Source: Desulfobacterales bacterium (GTDB lineage Bacteria; Desulfobacterota; Desulfobacteria; Desulfobacterales; JAEINQ01). From it: DNA of 64,000 nt. Below the pieces are notes generated by a model. It searched no databases. It was given only the letters and a program-made list of their open reading frames with translations, and was not told the DNA's origin. Location: contig JAEINQ010000019.1 of the NCBI GenBank assembly GCA_016342285.1, positions 27,818 through 91,817 of the forward strand, read 5' to 3'. Position 1 is the first letter of the stretch. Each line of letters opens with the position of its first letter. This document shows positions 8,847 to 17,741 of this stretch, piece by piece. The position numbers were made by a program, and so were the translations under genes.

Positions 8847-9980
8847 TCATGGGTTTTTCCGGCTGCTTCGAATGACCCCGAGCCGTTTCATGTGTTTTTC
8901 GGCAAAGGCCAGGATGTCGTCCAGGTCCTGCTGCTGCTGAAGATAGTCCCAATAGGCGGCGATGCTCTCTTCCACACCGCGCCGGGGTTGCCATCCCAGG
9001 TTTTGCAGCCGGGTGATGTCCGAGAAGATATGGCGGGTATCGCCGTAACGGTAGTCACCGGAGAGGACCGGTTCTTTTTCCCGGCCGGTGATCCGTTCCA
9101 TGGCCCGGAAAAAGTCCAGGACGGTCCATGGCCGCCCGCCGCCCACGTTGAACACCCCCCCGGCGGCCCGGGGGTGGTCCAGAACCAGCAGGTTGGCCCG
9201 GACCACATCCTCGATGTTGACAAAATCCCGGATTTGGCAGCCGTCTTCAAAGATGACGGGTGGACGATCGAAAAACAGGGACAGGGCAAAGATTCGCATG
9301 GCCCCCGAGTAGGCGTTGTAAAACGACTGGCGCGGCCCCTGGACGATGGAATAGCGCATGACCGCCGAGGGGATGTCGTAGCGTCGGCCCAGCTGAATGG
9401 CGATCTGCTCCTGCGAGTGCTTGCTGATGGCGTACTGGTTGCAGGGGTGGATTACGGTCTCGTCGGAAGGGAGCCACTGGAGGGGGCTGTCGCAGTCCGG
9501 ACAGCGGTGGTCCCAGAGGCCCGCGGCCATCTGGGCCTCAATGCGGATTTCGGGATAGATGTACGCCTTGTCGGTCTCGGCGCATTGGGGGCATTGGTAC
9601 CGACCTTCGCCCATGACGGCCTGGCTGGCCGCCACGATCACCCGCTGCATCGGTTGGCCGGAGGCTGCCAGAATTTCATAAAGCAGGGCGGTGGAAACGG
9701 TGTTGACATGGAAAAAAGTCGAAAAATCGGTCAGGTAATCCTGGTAGGCCGCCAGGTGAAAAACCGCATCGACTCCCCTTAGCCCCTGCTGCCAGGCAGC
9801 CCTGTCCCGGACATCGCCGACCATGAATTCAGCCTTGGGATTGAGATAGGAAGGCTTGCCTTTGGGATGGACGGTCGGCTGCAGGTTGTCGAGAATACGG
9901 ACCCGGTGGCCTTGGGCGATAAGGGCGTCGGCGGTGTGGGAGCCGATGAAGCCGGCCCCGCCGGTGATGAGAATCTTCAT
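8847..9980 (-). CDS. NAD-dependent sugar epimerase/dehydratase with zinc-ribbon insertion
   Basis: A 377-residue extended SDR enzyme. GGAGFIG at 7-13 binds NAD and Y183-AIS-K187 is the catalytic YxxxK. Between the substrate loop and the YxxxK there is an insertion with two CxxC pairs (C130/C133 and C160/C163) about 27 residues apart, absent from GalE and most epimerases, which probably binds zinc. The rest resembles UDP-sugar 4-epimerases. It lies between the GHMP kinase and the methyltransferase, suggesting one pathway to a modified sugar; the product is unknown. Confidence 0.83.
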   Translation of the reverse strand: MKILITGGAGFIGSHTADALIAQGHRVRILDNLQPTVHPKGKPSYLNPKAEFMVGDVRDRAAWQQGLRGVDAVFHLAAYQDYLTDFSTFFHVNTVSTALLYEILAASGQPMQRVIVAASQAVMGEGRYQCPQCAETDKAYIYPEIRIEAQMAAGLWDHRCPDCDSPLQWLPSDETVIHPCNQYAISKHSQEQIAIQLGRRYDIPSAVMRYSIVQGPRQSFYNAYSGAMRIFALSLFFDRPPVIFEDGCQIRDFVNIEDVVRANLLVLDHPRAAGGVFNVGGGRPWTVLDFFRAMERITGREKEPVLSGDYRYGDTRHIFSDITRLQNLGWQPRRGVEESIAAYWDYLQQQQDLDDILAFAEKHMKRLGVIRSSRKNP

Positions 9981-10046
9981 ATCCTTTGTTTTGTCTCCGG
10001 TCGTCAGATGCGATGCCGAAGTGGAGGCCTCGCATCTTTCGTGGCA

Positions 10047-10213
10047 ATAGGGTTCAAGGGTTCAAGGGTTCGGTGGGTCCTCTTCACCCTCCGGGTTCAA
10101 GCCATTTTCCGCTGCCGGCGGTTTCTACCGGGTTGTTTATTATTGGATCGTCTTTCATCCCCCTGGGATCCTTGACCCCTTGACCCCTTGAACCCTTGAC
10201 CCCTTGAACCCTT
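10047..10213. repeat. GGTTCAAG octamer arms facing each other around a core
   Basis: At 10050-10075 there are three units of GGTTCAAG, and at about 10170-10213 six units of its complement form (CCTTGACC/CCTTGAAC). The roughly 95-base core between them has no open frame. Left and right arms are complementary, so the whole gap between the epimerase and the GHMP kinase could fold into one long hairpin. The same unit builds the array at 32909-33205. Confidence 0.75.
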
Positions 10214-10214
10214 T

Positions 10215-11210
10215 TTATTTGCTCGAATAGGCCTGGTCGTCGAAGATCACCTTGCTGCCGCTGGCTTCCATCATGAAGGGGAGTTCCCTGAAGTTGGCCA
10301 GGGCCGAAAAAACCGCGTTTTGCCGTTCCCGGGGAACCACCAGCAGAAGGAATCCCCCGCCGCCGGCGCCGGCGATTTTGCCGGCCAGGGCACCGGCGTT
10401 GCGGGCGGCGGCGTACATGGCGTGGATCTTGTCGTTGGCGATGCCGGCCGCCATGCGTTGCTTGAGTTCCCAGTTCCGGTCCATGAGCACGCCGCAGGTT
10501 TCGATATCGGCCTTTTCCATGGCTGCGGCAAAGGGTTCCACCAGGTCCACCATGCAGCGCATGGTATCGACCGTTTCCTGGGACTGAAGATTTTTTCGCT
10601 GCCGGCTCAAGATGGTATCGGCGCTCCGGGTGATGCCGGTGTAGTAGAGCAGCAGCGATGACGCGAACTTTCGACCGGCGCTTCCGGACAGCCGTATGGG
10701 CTGGCGAAAGGTTGTCCCATCCGGGTGGAATACGAACCGATTGACCCCGCCGTAAGCCGCCGCGTATTGATCTTGTTTGCCGATGGGCTTGCCCATGATG
10801 TCGATTTCGATCCGGCAGGCCTCGCGGGCCAGTTGTTCGGCAGTGATCAGTTCATTGCGGTAGGCGTGCAGGGCGTGGAGAAGGGCCACGGTGATGGAAC
10901 TGGAACTGCCCAGGCCCGAGCCGGAGGAGGGGATATCGGCCAGGGTGGTGATCTCAATGCCGTTCTCCACGCCGGTCATGCGCATGGCTTCCCGGACCAG
11001 ATCATGTTGGATTTCATCCACGGATGCCACACACTCCTTGCGGGAATAGTTGATATAGATCATGTCGTCAAAACGCTCTTTGACGATGGCAAAGACAAAT
11101 TTATCGATGGCCGTCGAGACGACCTGACCCGGCATTTTCCCATAAAAGTCGGCCATATCGGAGCCGCCGCCGACAAAGCTGATGCGAAGAGGGGTCTTGA
11201 CGATGATCAT
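10215..11210 (-). CDS. GHMP-family sugar kinase (HddA-like, heptose 7-phosphate kinase type)
   Basis: A 331-residue GHMP kinase. I place the start at the ATG at 11210 because it gives the family-typical MIIVKTPLRISFVGGGSD and has a GGAG five bases upstream; the open frame extends 45 codons further without similarity. The ATP-binding motif SSGSGLGSSSS lies at about 95-105, and the C-terminal motif is GKIAGAGGGGFLL. It resembles D-glycero-D-manno-heptose 7-phosphate kinases (HddA) and other sugar-1-kinases. It heads a minus-strand module with an epimerase, a methyltransferase and a glycosyltransferase. An adenylyltransferase for heptose 1-phosphate is at 31639. Confidence 0.82.
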   Translation of the reverse strand: MIIVKTPLRISFVGGGSDMADFYGKMPGQVVSTAIDKFVFAIVKERFDDMIYINYSRKECVASVDEIQHDLVREAMRMTGVENGIEITTLADIPSSGSGLGSSSSITVALLHALHAYRNELITAEQLAREACRIEIDIMGKPIGKQDQYAAAYGGVNRFVFHPDGTTFRQPIRLSGSAGRKFASSLLLYYTGITRSADTILSRQRKNLQSQETVDTMRCMVDLVEPFAAAMEKADIETCGVLMDRNWELKQRMAAGIANDKIHAMYAAARNAGALAGKIAGAGGGGFLLLVVPRERQNAVFSALANFRELPFMMEASGSKVIFDDQAYSSK

Positions 11211-11372
11211 GGAAGCTCCGGTGATGCTGAGGTTGTTGGAAACAGGTATTGATGCCCATCCCTTCAAAGAACGATTCGCGGATGGGCACTGTTTAATATT
11301 GCCCGGCGGGTTTGTCAAAGGGGAGGGCCATGAAAAACAATTCAAATTTACTACTAAAAAGGTTCATTTTTT

Positions 11373-11462
11373 ACCACGAAGGACACGAAGAGCACGAAGA
11401 GGTGTAATAATAGCTAATAATTTCAGCTTTGTGGACTTCGTGTCCTTCGCGCTCTTCGTGGT
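11373..11462. repeat. Nonamer (CACGAAGGA-type) facing arms, potential hairpin
   Basis: Left arm 11373-11399 and right arm 11436-11462 are each three 9-base units of the type ACACGAAGG. They are complementary apart from a swap of the two inner units, around a 36-base AT-rich loop. The element lies between divergently oriented genes (GHMP kinase and lptG), so it is not a normal terminator. Related arms occur at 17591, 17905, 29363, 45548 and 52332. Confidence 0.75.
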
Positions 11463-11594
11463 TCATTAAAAAAATTGGCATGTGGGCAACTTTTTTATAA
11501 GGACATCAACGGGGTTTGGGGTATCTTCTGTCAACACCTTGATTCGCTGAGTGATTTCAAGTATAAACCCAGCGCACAAGACTGCGGGGAACCC

Positions 11595-12668
11595 ATGCGG
11601 ATCATTAACCGATACATTGCCCGGGAGGTCCTCAAGACCTTCTCCCTGATGCTGGTCATGGTCGTCGGCATCTATCTGGCCGTTGATTTTTTCGAAAAGA
11701 TCGACGATTTTATGGAGGCCGGTCTGCCCATTTCCCGGGCCATGGCCTTTTTTGCCTACAAAGTGCCGTTCATTCTTGCCCAGATCATTCCCATCAGTGC
11801 CCTTCTGGCGGTTTTGGTGGTCTTTGGGTTGATGAACCGCCGCAACGAGATCATCGCCCTGCAAAGCAGCGGGGTCAGTGTCTATGCCCTGCTCAAACCG
11901 GCGATGGCCGTGGGGCTTTTTTGCTTTGTGTTAATGATCGCCATCAGCGAGGGTGTTGTTCCGGTGGTCACCGAAAGGGCCAACCAGATTTGGCTCGGTG
12001 AGGTCCGAAACGAACGGGTGACGGTTTCCAAGGAAAAAAACATCTGGATCAAGGGGCACCGCCGCATCACCCATATCAACCTTTTTCATCCACCGTCGGG
12101 CACCATTTCCGGTCTGACCCTGAGCGATTTTGACGGGGCGTTTCATCTGTCCAGGCGCATTGATGCCCGGACTTGTGTCTTCGAAAACGGCCAATGGGTC
12201 CTTCATGATTTCATGGAACAGATCCGGCAGCCGGACGGGTCGTACCGGACCACCTTTCATAAGCAGCGCCCCCTGGCCTTTTCCGTGCGTCCCGAAGCAC
12301 TGACCCGCGTGGTTAAGCGGTCCGAAGAGATGGGATTCCGGGAACTGCTGCGCTATATCCGGAAGGTGGAGGACGAGGGGTATGCGGCCACTTCGTACCG
12401 CGTGGATTTGTGGGCCAAGATCGCCTTCCCCTTTATCTGCATCATCCTTTGCCTTGTGGGTGCCGGTATTGCCGTCAAGACCACCCGCCACGACGGCATG
12501 CCGCTGAGCATCGCTTACGGCATCGGGGTCGCTTTTCTATATTGGGTGTTTTACAGCTTCTGCCTGTCGCTGGGCTATGGCGAGATCCTTCCGCCGGCTG
12601 TGGCCGCCCTCAGTCCGAATCTGGTTTTCCTGTGCCTGGGGATTTTCACCCTGAGCCATGCCGAATAG
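11595..12668 (+). CDS. lptG: LPS export permease LptG (YjgP/YjgQ family)
   Basis: A 357-residue permease, partner of LptF in the LptB2FG exporter. The ATG at 11595 is chosen because it gives MRIINRYIAREVLKTFSLML, typical of the family, and follows a GGGGA; the open frame runs 40 codons upstream without similarity. Three N-terminal helices, a periplasmic domain and three C-terminal helices are visible, with AFPFICIILCLVGAGIAVK as the conserved fourth helix. The next gene, waaA, is about 280 bases away, behind a repeat element. Confidence 0.88.
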   Translation: MRIINRYIAREVLKTFSLMLVMVVGIYLAVDFFEKIDDFMEAGLPISRAMAFFAYKVPFILAQIIPISALLAVLVVFGLMNRRNEIIALQSSGVSVYALLKPAMAVGLFCFVLMIAISEGVVPVVTERANQIWLGEVRNERVTVSKEKNIWIKGHRRITHINLFHPPSGTISGLTLSDFDGAFHLSRRIDARTCVFENGQWVLHDFMEQIRQPDGSYRTTFHKQRPLAFSVRPEALTRVVKRSEEMGFRELLRYIRKVEDEGYAATSYRVDLWAKIAFPFICIILCLVGAGIAVKTTRHDGMPLSIAYGIGVAFLYWVFYSFCLSLGYGEILPPAVAALSPNLVFLCLGIFTLSHAE

Positions 12669-12715
12669 GGGCTTGAAACCGGTGATAATGCCGGGGTGGT
12701 GTTCGATTCGCGGTT

Positions 12716-12907
12716 GGAATCCACCCCTTGTGCGCGTGGTCAGAGTCAGTTGGCTGTGTCAATGAACCTTTGACAAGTGCCTAATGTGAATCAATCCGCC
12801 CGAGGCGGATAAGAAGTTTGGAGTGAGTCCACACTTAAATGGGCCGACAACCCAGCCGCTTGCCAGGGACAACCCAAGGCCACGTCATCTGGACGTGAAT
12901 TCTTTAC
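12716..12907 (+). repeat. Composite dispersed element, family B joined to family A (copy 2)
   Basis: This is the most compact full form, about 190 bases. The B part (12716-12830) has GGAATCCACC...GCGTGGTCAGAG, then TTGGCTGTG, and GAAGTTTGGAGTGAGTCCAC. The A part (to 12907) has CGACAACCCAGCC, GCCAGGGACAACCC, a CACGTCATCTGGACGTG palindrome and GAATTCTTTAC. The whole gap between lptG and waaA is this element. Confidence 0.75.
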
Positions 12908-12951
12908 ACATGACGGATCATATACACCATAAGGCCCGTAAAATTGACCCC

Positions 12952-14289
12952 ATGATGACGGTCTATAATCTGCTGATGGCCGTCGTGGTGGTCCTGGCCC
13001 TGCCTGTGGCCGCGGTGGTGACGCTTTTTTCGGAGAAACGACGCAAGACCCTGCTGCACCGGATGGGGCTGCTCCCCATGCCCGGTCCAAAGCCCGCTGC
13101 CGGCAGTCGCCCGGTATGGGTCCACGCTCTTTCCGTGGGAGAGGTTCGTAGCGCCTTTCCCCTGGTCCAGGCCTTGCGCCGGGACCACCCCCGGCAGGAG
13201 ATGGTGTTTTCCGCATCGACCCATACCGGATTTAAGACCGCCTGCGGGTTGATGCAGGCGCTGGCGGTTCGCGTCGTCTACTTTCCCTATGACCTGCCCG
13301 GGTCGGTCCGTCGGGCGGCCGCCCGGATCGATCCGGCCCTTGTCATCATTGTGGAAACAGACATCTGGCCCAATTTTCTTCACGTTATGGCCCAGCGCCA
13401 GGTGCCCGTTGTCCTGGCCAATGGCCGTCTCTCGGACCGCTCCTTTGCCGGTTATCGGCGGTTGGCCGGGTGGAGCCGGGCGCTGTTTGCCGGCTTCCGG
13501 GCCGTATGCGTCCAGACAGAGGCGGATGCCCGGCGGTTTCAGCGCCTGGGGCTGGCACCGGAACGGATCCATGTCACGGGGAACCTCAAATTCGATCAAC
13601 CGGTCTTGCCGCCCGGAGCCGCCCAGGTTCGGACCCTTGGCCGGTCTTTAGGGCTTTGCCCGGACTGCCCGGTCCTGGTGGCCGGGAGCACCCACAAAGG
13701 AGAAGAGGCCATCCTGGCCAGGGCACTGGCCCGGATCCAGGCTGATCTGCCCCAGATGGTGCTCATCGTGGCCCCCCGGGATCCGGGCCGGGCCGGTGAG
13801 ATCTGCCGGACCTTTTCAGGGGCCGGCTTTTCAGCCGTCCGGTTGAGTCAGCGGGGAAAAAAGACCGATGACCCCGAACCGGATGTTCTGGTGGTCGATA
13901 CCATGGGCACCCTGGGCCGCCTGTACGCCCTGGCCGATGTGGCCTTTGTGGGCGGCAGCCTCGTCTCCTGCGGGGGGCATAACCCCCTGGAACCGGCCGC
14001 GTTGGCCAAACCCGTGCTCTTTGGCCCGGATATGTCGGATTTTAAGGCCATCGCCCGGCTGCTGACCGAGACCGGGGGCGGTCGCCGGGTGAAGGATATG
14101 GCTGAACTGACCGAGGCGGCCCGCTCTCTTCTGGCGCGACCGGAGACGGCAAAGCAGATGGGCGATCGGGCCCGGTTCGCCTTTGAGGCCCACCAGGGGG
14201 CGACGGCCCGGACCCTGGCGGTGGTCTCCAGAATCATGACGCCGGCCCGGGTGGCCGGCGGCAACCCGGGCTGGGGCGGTTGTCCATGA
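12952..14289 (+). CDS. waaA: Kdo transferase WaaA (3-deoxy-D-manno-octulosonic-acid transferase)
   Basis: A 445-residue GT30 enzyme that adds Kdo from CMP-Kdo to the lipid A precursor at the inner membrane. The N-terminal helix MMTVYNLLMAVVVVLALP anchors it; HALSVGEVRSAFPL holds the catalytic-base Glu region. The C-terminal half has VAGSTHKGEEAIL and GGSLVSCGGHNPLEPA, hallmarks of the family. Upstream in-frame ATGs (12823, 12910) lie in repeat DNA, so 12952 is preferred although its ribosome site is weak. The stop overlaps lpxK (ATGA). Confidence 0.93.
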   Translation: MMTVYNLLMAVVVVLALPVAAVVTLFSEKRRKTLLHRMGLLPMPGPKPAAGSRPVWVHALSVGEVRSAFPLVQALRRDHPRQEMVFSASTHTGFKTACGLMQALAVRVVYFPYDLPGSVRRAAARIDPALVIIVETDIWPNFLHVMAQRQVPVVLANGRLSDRSFAGYRRLAGWSRALFAGFRAVCVQTEADARRFQRLGLAPERIHVTGNLKFDQPVLPPGAAQVRTLGRSLGLCPDCPVLVAGSTHKGEEAILARALARIQADLPQMVLIVAPRDPGRAGEICRTFSGAGFSAVRLSQRGKKTDDPEPDVLVVDTMGTLGRLYALADVAFVGGSLVSCGGHNPLEPAALAKPVLFGPDMSDFKAIARLLTETGGGRRVKDMAELTEAARSLLARPETAKQMGDRARFAFEAHQGATARTLAVVSRIMTPARVAGGNPGWGGCP

Positions 14290-15458
14290 CGGTTTTGTGG
14301 CGACATCGACTCCAATCGGCTGTTGAAGCGGTGATCAACGGCCCTTCCCGGGGACCGCATCCCCGGCTGGCACGGGCGCTGGGCCTGCTGGCAACCGGTT
14401 ATGGCGGGGCGATGGCCCTGCGCCAGGGGCTCTACCGGCACCGCTTTCTCACTGTTGGCCGGCTGACCTGTCCGGTGGTTTCCGTTGGCAACCTGACTGT
14501 CGGGGGCACCGGCAAGACCCCCCTTGTCGTCGAACTGGCCCGGCGCCTTTGCACCTGGGGCCTGCGGCCGGTCGTGATCAGCCGGGGATACAGGGGCCGT
14601 GCCGAACGGGCCGGGGGCGTGGTCAGCGATGGGAAACGGCTGCGGATGGGTCCGGAAGAGGCCGGGGACGAGCCGTTCATGATGGCGGCTGAATTGACCC
14701 GGGTGCCGGTGGTGGTGGGCGGGGACCGTTTTCGTGCCGGGTGTCTCGCCCAGAGCACCTTTGACCCGGATGTCATCGTTTTAGACGATGCCTTTCAGCA
14801 CATCCAGCTTCACCGGGACATCAACCTGCTGGTGATGGATCATCGCAGCCCCTTTGGCAACGGACGGTTGTTGCCGCGGGGCCCCCTGCGCGAGCCCCTT
14901 TCCGCCCTGACGCGGGCCGATGCCTTTATTCTTTCAGGGGCCGGGTACGAAACCCCGGCGGGAGATCTACCGCTGCCTGACTGGACGCACCGGCTCCCGG
15001 GCGGTCGCCCCGTTTTCCGGACCTATGCGTCGCTCCGGGTTCGGCAGGCGGCCGGCTTTGGCGGGCTGTCCGGCTGCGGGCCTGCCTTTCTCCCCGCCAA
15101 TGCCGAAACCCTTTACGGGCGCCGGGGGGTGGCCTTTTCCGGAATCGCCCGCAACCACCGTTTTATCGACGGGTTGAACCGGCTCGGCCTTTCGGTGGCC
15201 CATGAATTTGCCTACCCGGATCATCACTGCTACGCTGACGCGGAACTGGCCCGGATTGCCCGAACAGCCATGGGAAAAAAGGCGGACATGGTGGTGACCA
15301 CGGAAAAGGATTGGGCCCGGATCTTTCACCGGATCGACTGGCCCCTGCCCGTGGTGGTGGTTGGGATTGAAACCGGATTCGGTCCCCGGCAAGCGGATTT
15401 TGACCGGTTCATTGGCCAGGGCCTGGCTGTTTTGGGCAAACAGGGGGGCAGGTATTGA
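14286..15458 (+). CDS. lpxK: Tetraacyldisaccharide 4'-kinase LpxK
   Basis: A 390-residue kinase that phosphorylates the 4' position of the lipid A disaccharide at the membrane. After an N-terminal amphipathic region, the P-loop GGTGKTP is at 73-79 (VVSVGNLTVGGTGKTPLV), followed by DDAFQHIQLHRDINLLVMD and TTEKDWARI, all family marks. The ATG overlaps the waaA stop, and the lpxK stop overlaps the TTG of the next gene, so waaA-lpxK-ELM1-like form one coupled unit. Confidence 0.94.
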   Translation: MTVLWRHRLQSAVEAVINGPSRGPHPRLARALGLLATGYGGAMALRQGLYRHRFLTVGRLTCPVVSVGNLTVGGTGKTPLVVELARRLCTWGLRPVVISRGYRGRAERAGGVVSDGKRLRMGPEEAGDEPFMMAAELTRVPVVVGGDRFRAGCLAQSTFDPDVIVLDDAFQHIQLHRDINLLVMDHRSPFGNGRLLPRGPLREPLSALTRADAFILSGAGYETPAGDLPLPDWTHRLPGGRPVFRTYASLRVRQAAGFGGLSGCGPAFLPANAETLYGRRGVAFSGIARNHRFIDGLNRLGLSVAHEFAYPDHHCYADAELARIARTAMGKKADMVVTTEKDWARIFHRIDWPLPVVVVGIETGFGPRQADFDRFIGQGLAVLGKQGGRY

Positions 15459-16411
15459 AGCCGCTGGCCATCATCGCCTTTTTCGATGGACGCCCCGGTC
15501 ATGAAAAGCAGACCCGGGGCGTACTGGCCGCCCTGGCAAGGCTGACGTCCCTGACTGTGGCCGAACGGCGCGTCGACCGGCCCGGGGCTGTTACGACCGC
15601 GGGGCGCTGGCTGGGATATCTGGCTGGAACCGTTGTCGGGAGGCGGCCGGAACAAGCGCCGGCCGCAGACCTGATCATCGGTACCGGCACTTCGACCCAT
15701 ATCCCCATGTTGCTGGCAAAAAAACGGTGGGGAGGGCGCGCCGTGACCTGCATGACCCCCAATCGGCCCCTGGCCCGGGCCTTTGACCTTTGCTTTGTCC
15801 CCCGCCACGACCGGACCCGACCGGCCGCCAACATCGTCTTTACCACCGGGCCGCCCAACCCCCTGGTCTACGGCACCGGACACGATCCGAATCAGGGACT
15901 GGTCCTGGTGGGCGGCGTTGACCCCAAGAGTCATGTCTGGCACACGGACGATGTGGTGGACCGGATTGCCTGTATGATCGAAAAAGAGCCGGATCGGCAC
16001 TGGACCCTTGCCTCTTCCCCCCGAACGCCGGAAGAGACTGAAGCGCGGCTGGACCGACTGGCCCGGGATCGTCCGACGGTATCCTTTTTCCGGGCCGCGG
16101 ACACCTTGCCGGGGTGGATCGAAAAAGCCTATGGGCAAAGCGCTGTGGTTTGGGTGACGGCGGACAGCATTTCCATGGTATACGAAGCCCTGAGCGCCGG
16201 CTGCCGCGTGGGCATCCTTCCGGTGGCATGGAAACGCCGCCGGGGCAAGTTTCAGCGCAGCGAAAACTATTTGCTTGAAAACCGACTGGTCACGTCATAT
16301 GAAACGTGGCTCGAAAACGGCCGTATGGCCGACCGGCCGCCTCGGCTTGACGAGGCCGGACGGTGTGCAGAGGAGATACTGAGGCGATGGTGGCCCGACC
16401 GATTACCGTAG
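15455..16411 (+). CDS. ELM1-like protein (mitochondrial fission ELM1 / DUF1022 family)
   Basis: A 318-residue protein of the bacterial ELM1 family, predicted from fold to be GT-B-like. The start is TTG at 15455, overlapping the lpxK stop (TTGA) and preceded by a G-rich stretch. Visible marks are FFDGRPGHEKQTRGV near the N terminus, IIGTGTSTHIPML, CMTPNRPL, LVLVGGVDPKSH, and VTADSISMVYEALSAGCRVG near the C terminus. The last motif resembles nucleotide-sugar-binding regions of glycosyltransferases. Its position between lpxK and a GT4 gene suggests a role in LPS core synthesis; no activity is established here. Confidence 0.85.
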   Translation: MKPLAIIAFFDGRPGHEKQTRGVLAALARLTSLTVAERRVDRPGAVTTAGRWLGYLAGTVVGRRPEQAPAADLIIGTGTSTHIPMLLAKKRWGGRAVTCMTPNRPLARAFDLCFVPRHDRTRPAANIVFTTGPPNPLVYGTGHDPNQGLVLVGGVDPKSHVWHTDDVVDRIACMIEKEPDRHWTLASSPRTPEETEARLDRLARDRPTVSFFRAADTLPGWIEKAYGQSAVVWVTADSISMVYEALSAGCRVGILPVAWKRRRGKFQRSENYLLENRLVTSYETWLENGRMADRPPRLDEAGRCAEEILRRWWPDRLP

Positions 16412-17538
16412 TTCAGATGCTTCCGGATCTGGAAAGCGGCGGGGTCGAACGCGGCACCCTGGAGATGGGGCAATATCTGGCCTCCCGGGGGCACCGGTCC
16501 CTGGTGATTTCCGCCGGCGGACGGATGGTTTCCCGCCTTGAGGCCGAGGGGAGCCGGCACCTGAGCTGGCCGGTGGGAGACAAGCATCCGGGGAGCCTGC
16601 GGTATCTGTTGCCGCTCAGGCGGCTTCTGGCCGGCGAACCGGTGGACATTCTCCATCTTCGTTCGCGCATGCCGGCGTGGATCGGGTACCTGGCCTGGAA
16701 AAGCCTGCCGCCCGGCTGTCGGCCGGCCCTGGTGACCACTTTTCACGGCTTCTATTCGGTCAATCGCTACAGCGCGGTGATGGCCCGCGGTGAAAAGGTG
16801 ATTGCCGTTTCCGAGGCCATTGCCGGACATGTCCGGGCGCGTTATAAGGTTTCCGGTGACCGGATAGCCCTGATTTATCGTGGGATCGACGAAACGGTTT
16901 TCAGCCCTGACGCGGTTTCGCCGGAACGGGTCGAAGCGTTGCGTCGCCGGATGGGACTTGCCGGTTGCCAGACGCCGTTGGTGATGCTGGCCGCCCGAAT
17001 AACCCGGCTCAAAGGCCATGACCTGCTGCTGACCAGCCTGGCCGGACTGCGAGACCTGCCCTGGACCTGTGTTTTTGTCGGCGACGCAGACGAGACATCG
17101 GCCTATCCGCCCATGCTCAAAAAACAGGTTGAGGCGCTGGGGCTCCAAGACCGGGTGGTGTTTGCCGGCCACTGCGACGACATGCCCGCGGCCCTTGCAT
17201 TGAGCGATGTGGTGGTGTCGGCCTCCAGGGAGCCCGAGTCTTTCGGGCGCACGGCCGTGGAAGCCCAGGCCATGGGGCGACCGGTGGTGGCTTCGGCCCA
17301 CGGGGGAAGCCTGGAGGTCGTGCGGCACGGCGAAACCGGTTGGCTCTTTCAACCCGGTGATCCCCAGGCACTGGCCCATGGGCTGAAAACCGTCCTTGCC
17401 GATCCGATGCTGCGACAGCGCTGGGGCGCCCGCGGCCGCAAGTGGGTCGCCCGGCGGTTTACCGTGTCGCGCATGTGTGAAAAGACTGTCGATATTTACG
17501 GCGCGTTGCTCTCTTCCAAGCAGGGCGAGGGTCGATAG
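16387..17538 (+). CDS. GT4-family glycosyltransferase (LPS core type)
   Basis: A 383-residue GT-B transferase: N-terminal VVQMLPDLESGGVERGTLEM acceptor domain, TTFHGFYSVNRYSAVMARGEKVIAVSE, and a C-terminal donor site with EPESFGRTAVEAQAMGRPVVAS. The ATG at 16387 is preferred (GAGGCG just upstream), giving a 25-base overlap with the ELM1-like gene. Related proteins transfer sugars during LPS core or capsule assembly. Confidence 0.86.
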   Translation: MVARPITVVQMLPDLESGGVERGTLEMGQYLASRGHRSLVISAGGRMVSRLEAEGSRHLSWPVGDKHPGSLRYLLPLRRLLAGEPVDILHLRSRMPAWIGYLAWKSLPPGCRPALVTTFHGFYSVNRYSAVMARGEKVIAVSEAIAGHVRARYKVSGDRIALIYRGIDETVFSPDAVSPERVEALRRRMGLAGCQTPLVMLAARITRLKGHDLLLTSLAGLRDLPWTCVFVGDADETSAYPPMLKKQVEALGLQDRVVFAGHCDDMPAALALSDVVVSASREPESFGRTAVEAQAMGRPVVASAHGGSLEVVRHGETGWLFQPGDPQALAHGLKTVLADPMLRQRWGARGRKWVARRFTVSRMCEKTVDIYGALLSSKQGEGR

Positions 17539-17590
17539 GCTTTGCAGGCCGCTCGGTCCCGGGACGGGTTCGGACCGACAAAGGGCTGTA

Positions 17591-17664
17591 AACCACAAAG
17601 GCACAAAGCACACAAAGAAAAAATAAGTAACTATATAAATTAGTTGACTTTGTGTCTTTGTGGC
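17591..17664. repeat. Nonamer (CCACAAAGG-type) facing arms, potential hairpin
   Basis: AACCACAAAGGCACAAAGC from 17591 faces ACTTTGTGTCTTTGTGGC at 17647-17664 across an AT-rich loop. It lies 50 bases after the GT4 stop and could act as a transcription barrier, but it lacks a clear T-run. Confidence 0.7.
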
Positions 17665-17741
17665 AAATTTGGACTTCTAAGGAAGTAGCTTCCGATGACG
17701 CCCGATAACAATATGAACTCAGAGCTGAAAAGCCACATATG

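Noticed and set aside
12829..12907. Family A element as a riboswitch upstream of waaA and lpxL
   Set aside because: Copies also occur downstream of genes and in inverse orientation (29270), and the motif matches no riboswitch I know.
16267..17613. 448-codon open frame on the minus strand
   Set aside because: It is antisense to the GT4 gene, has no recognisable domain and no ribosome site.
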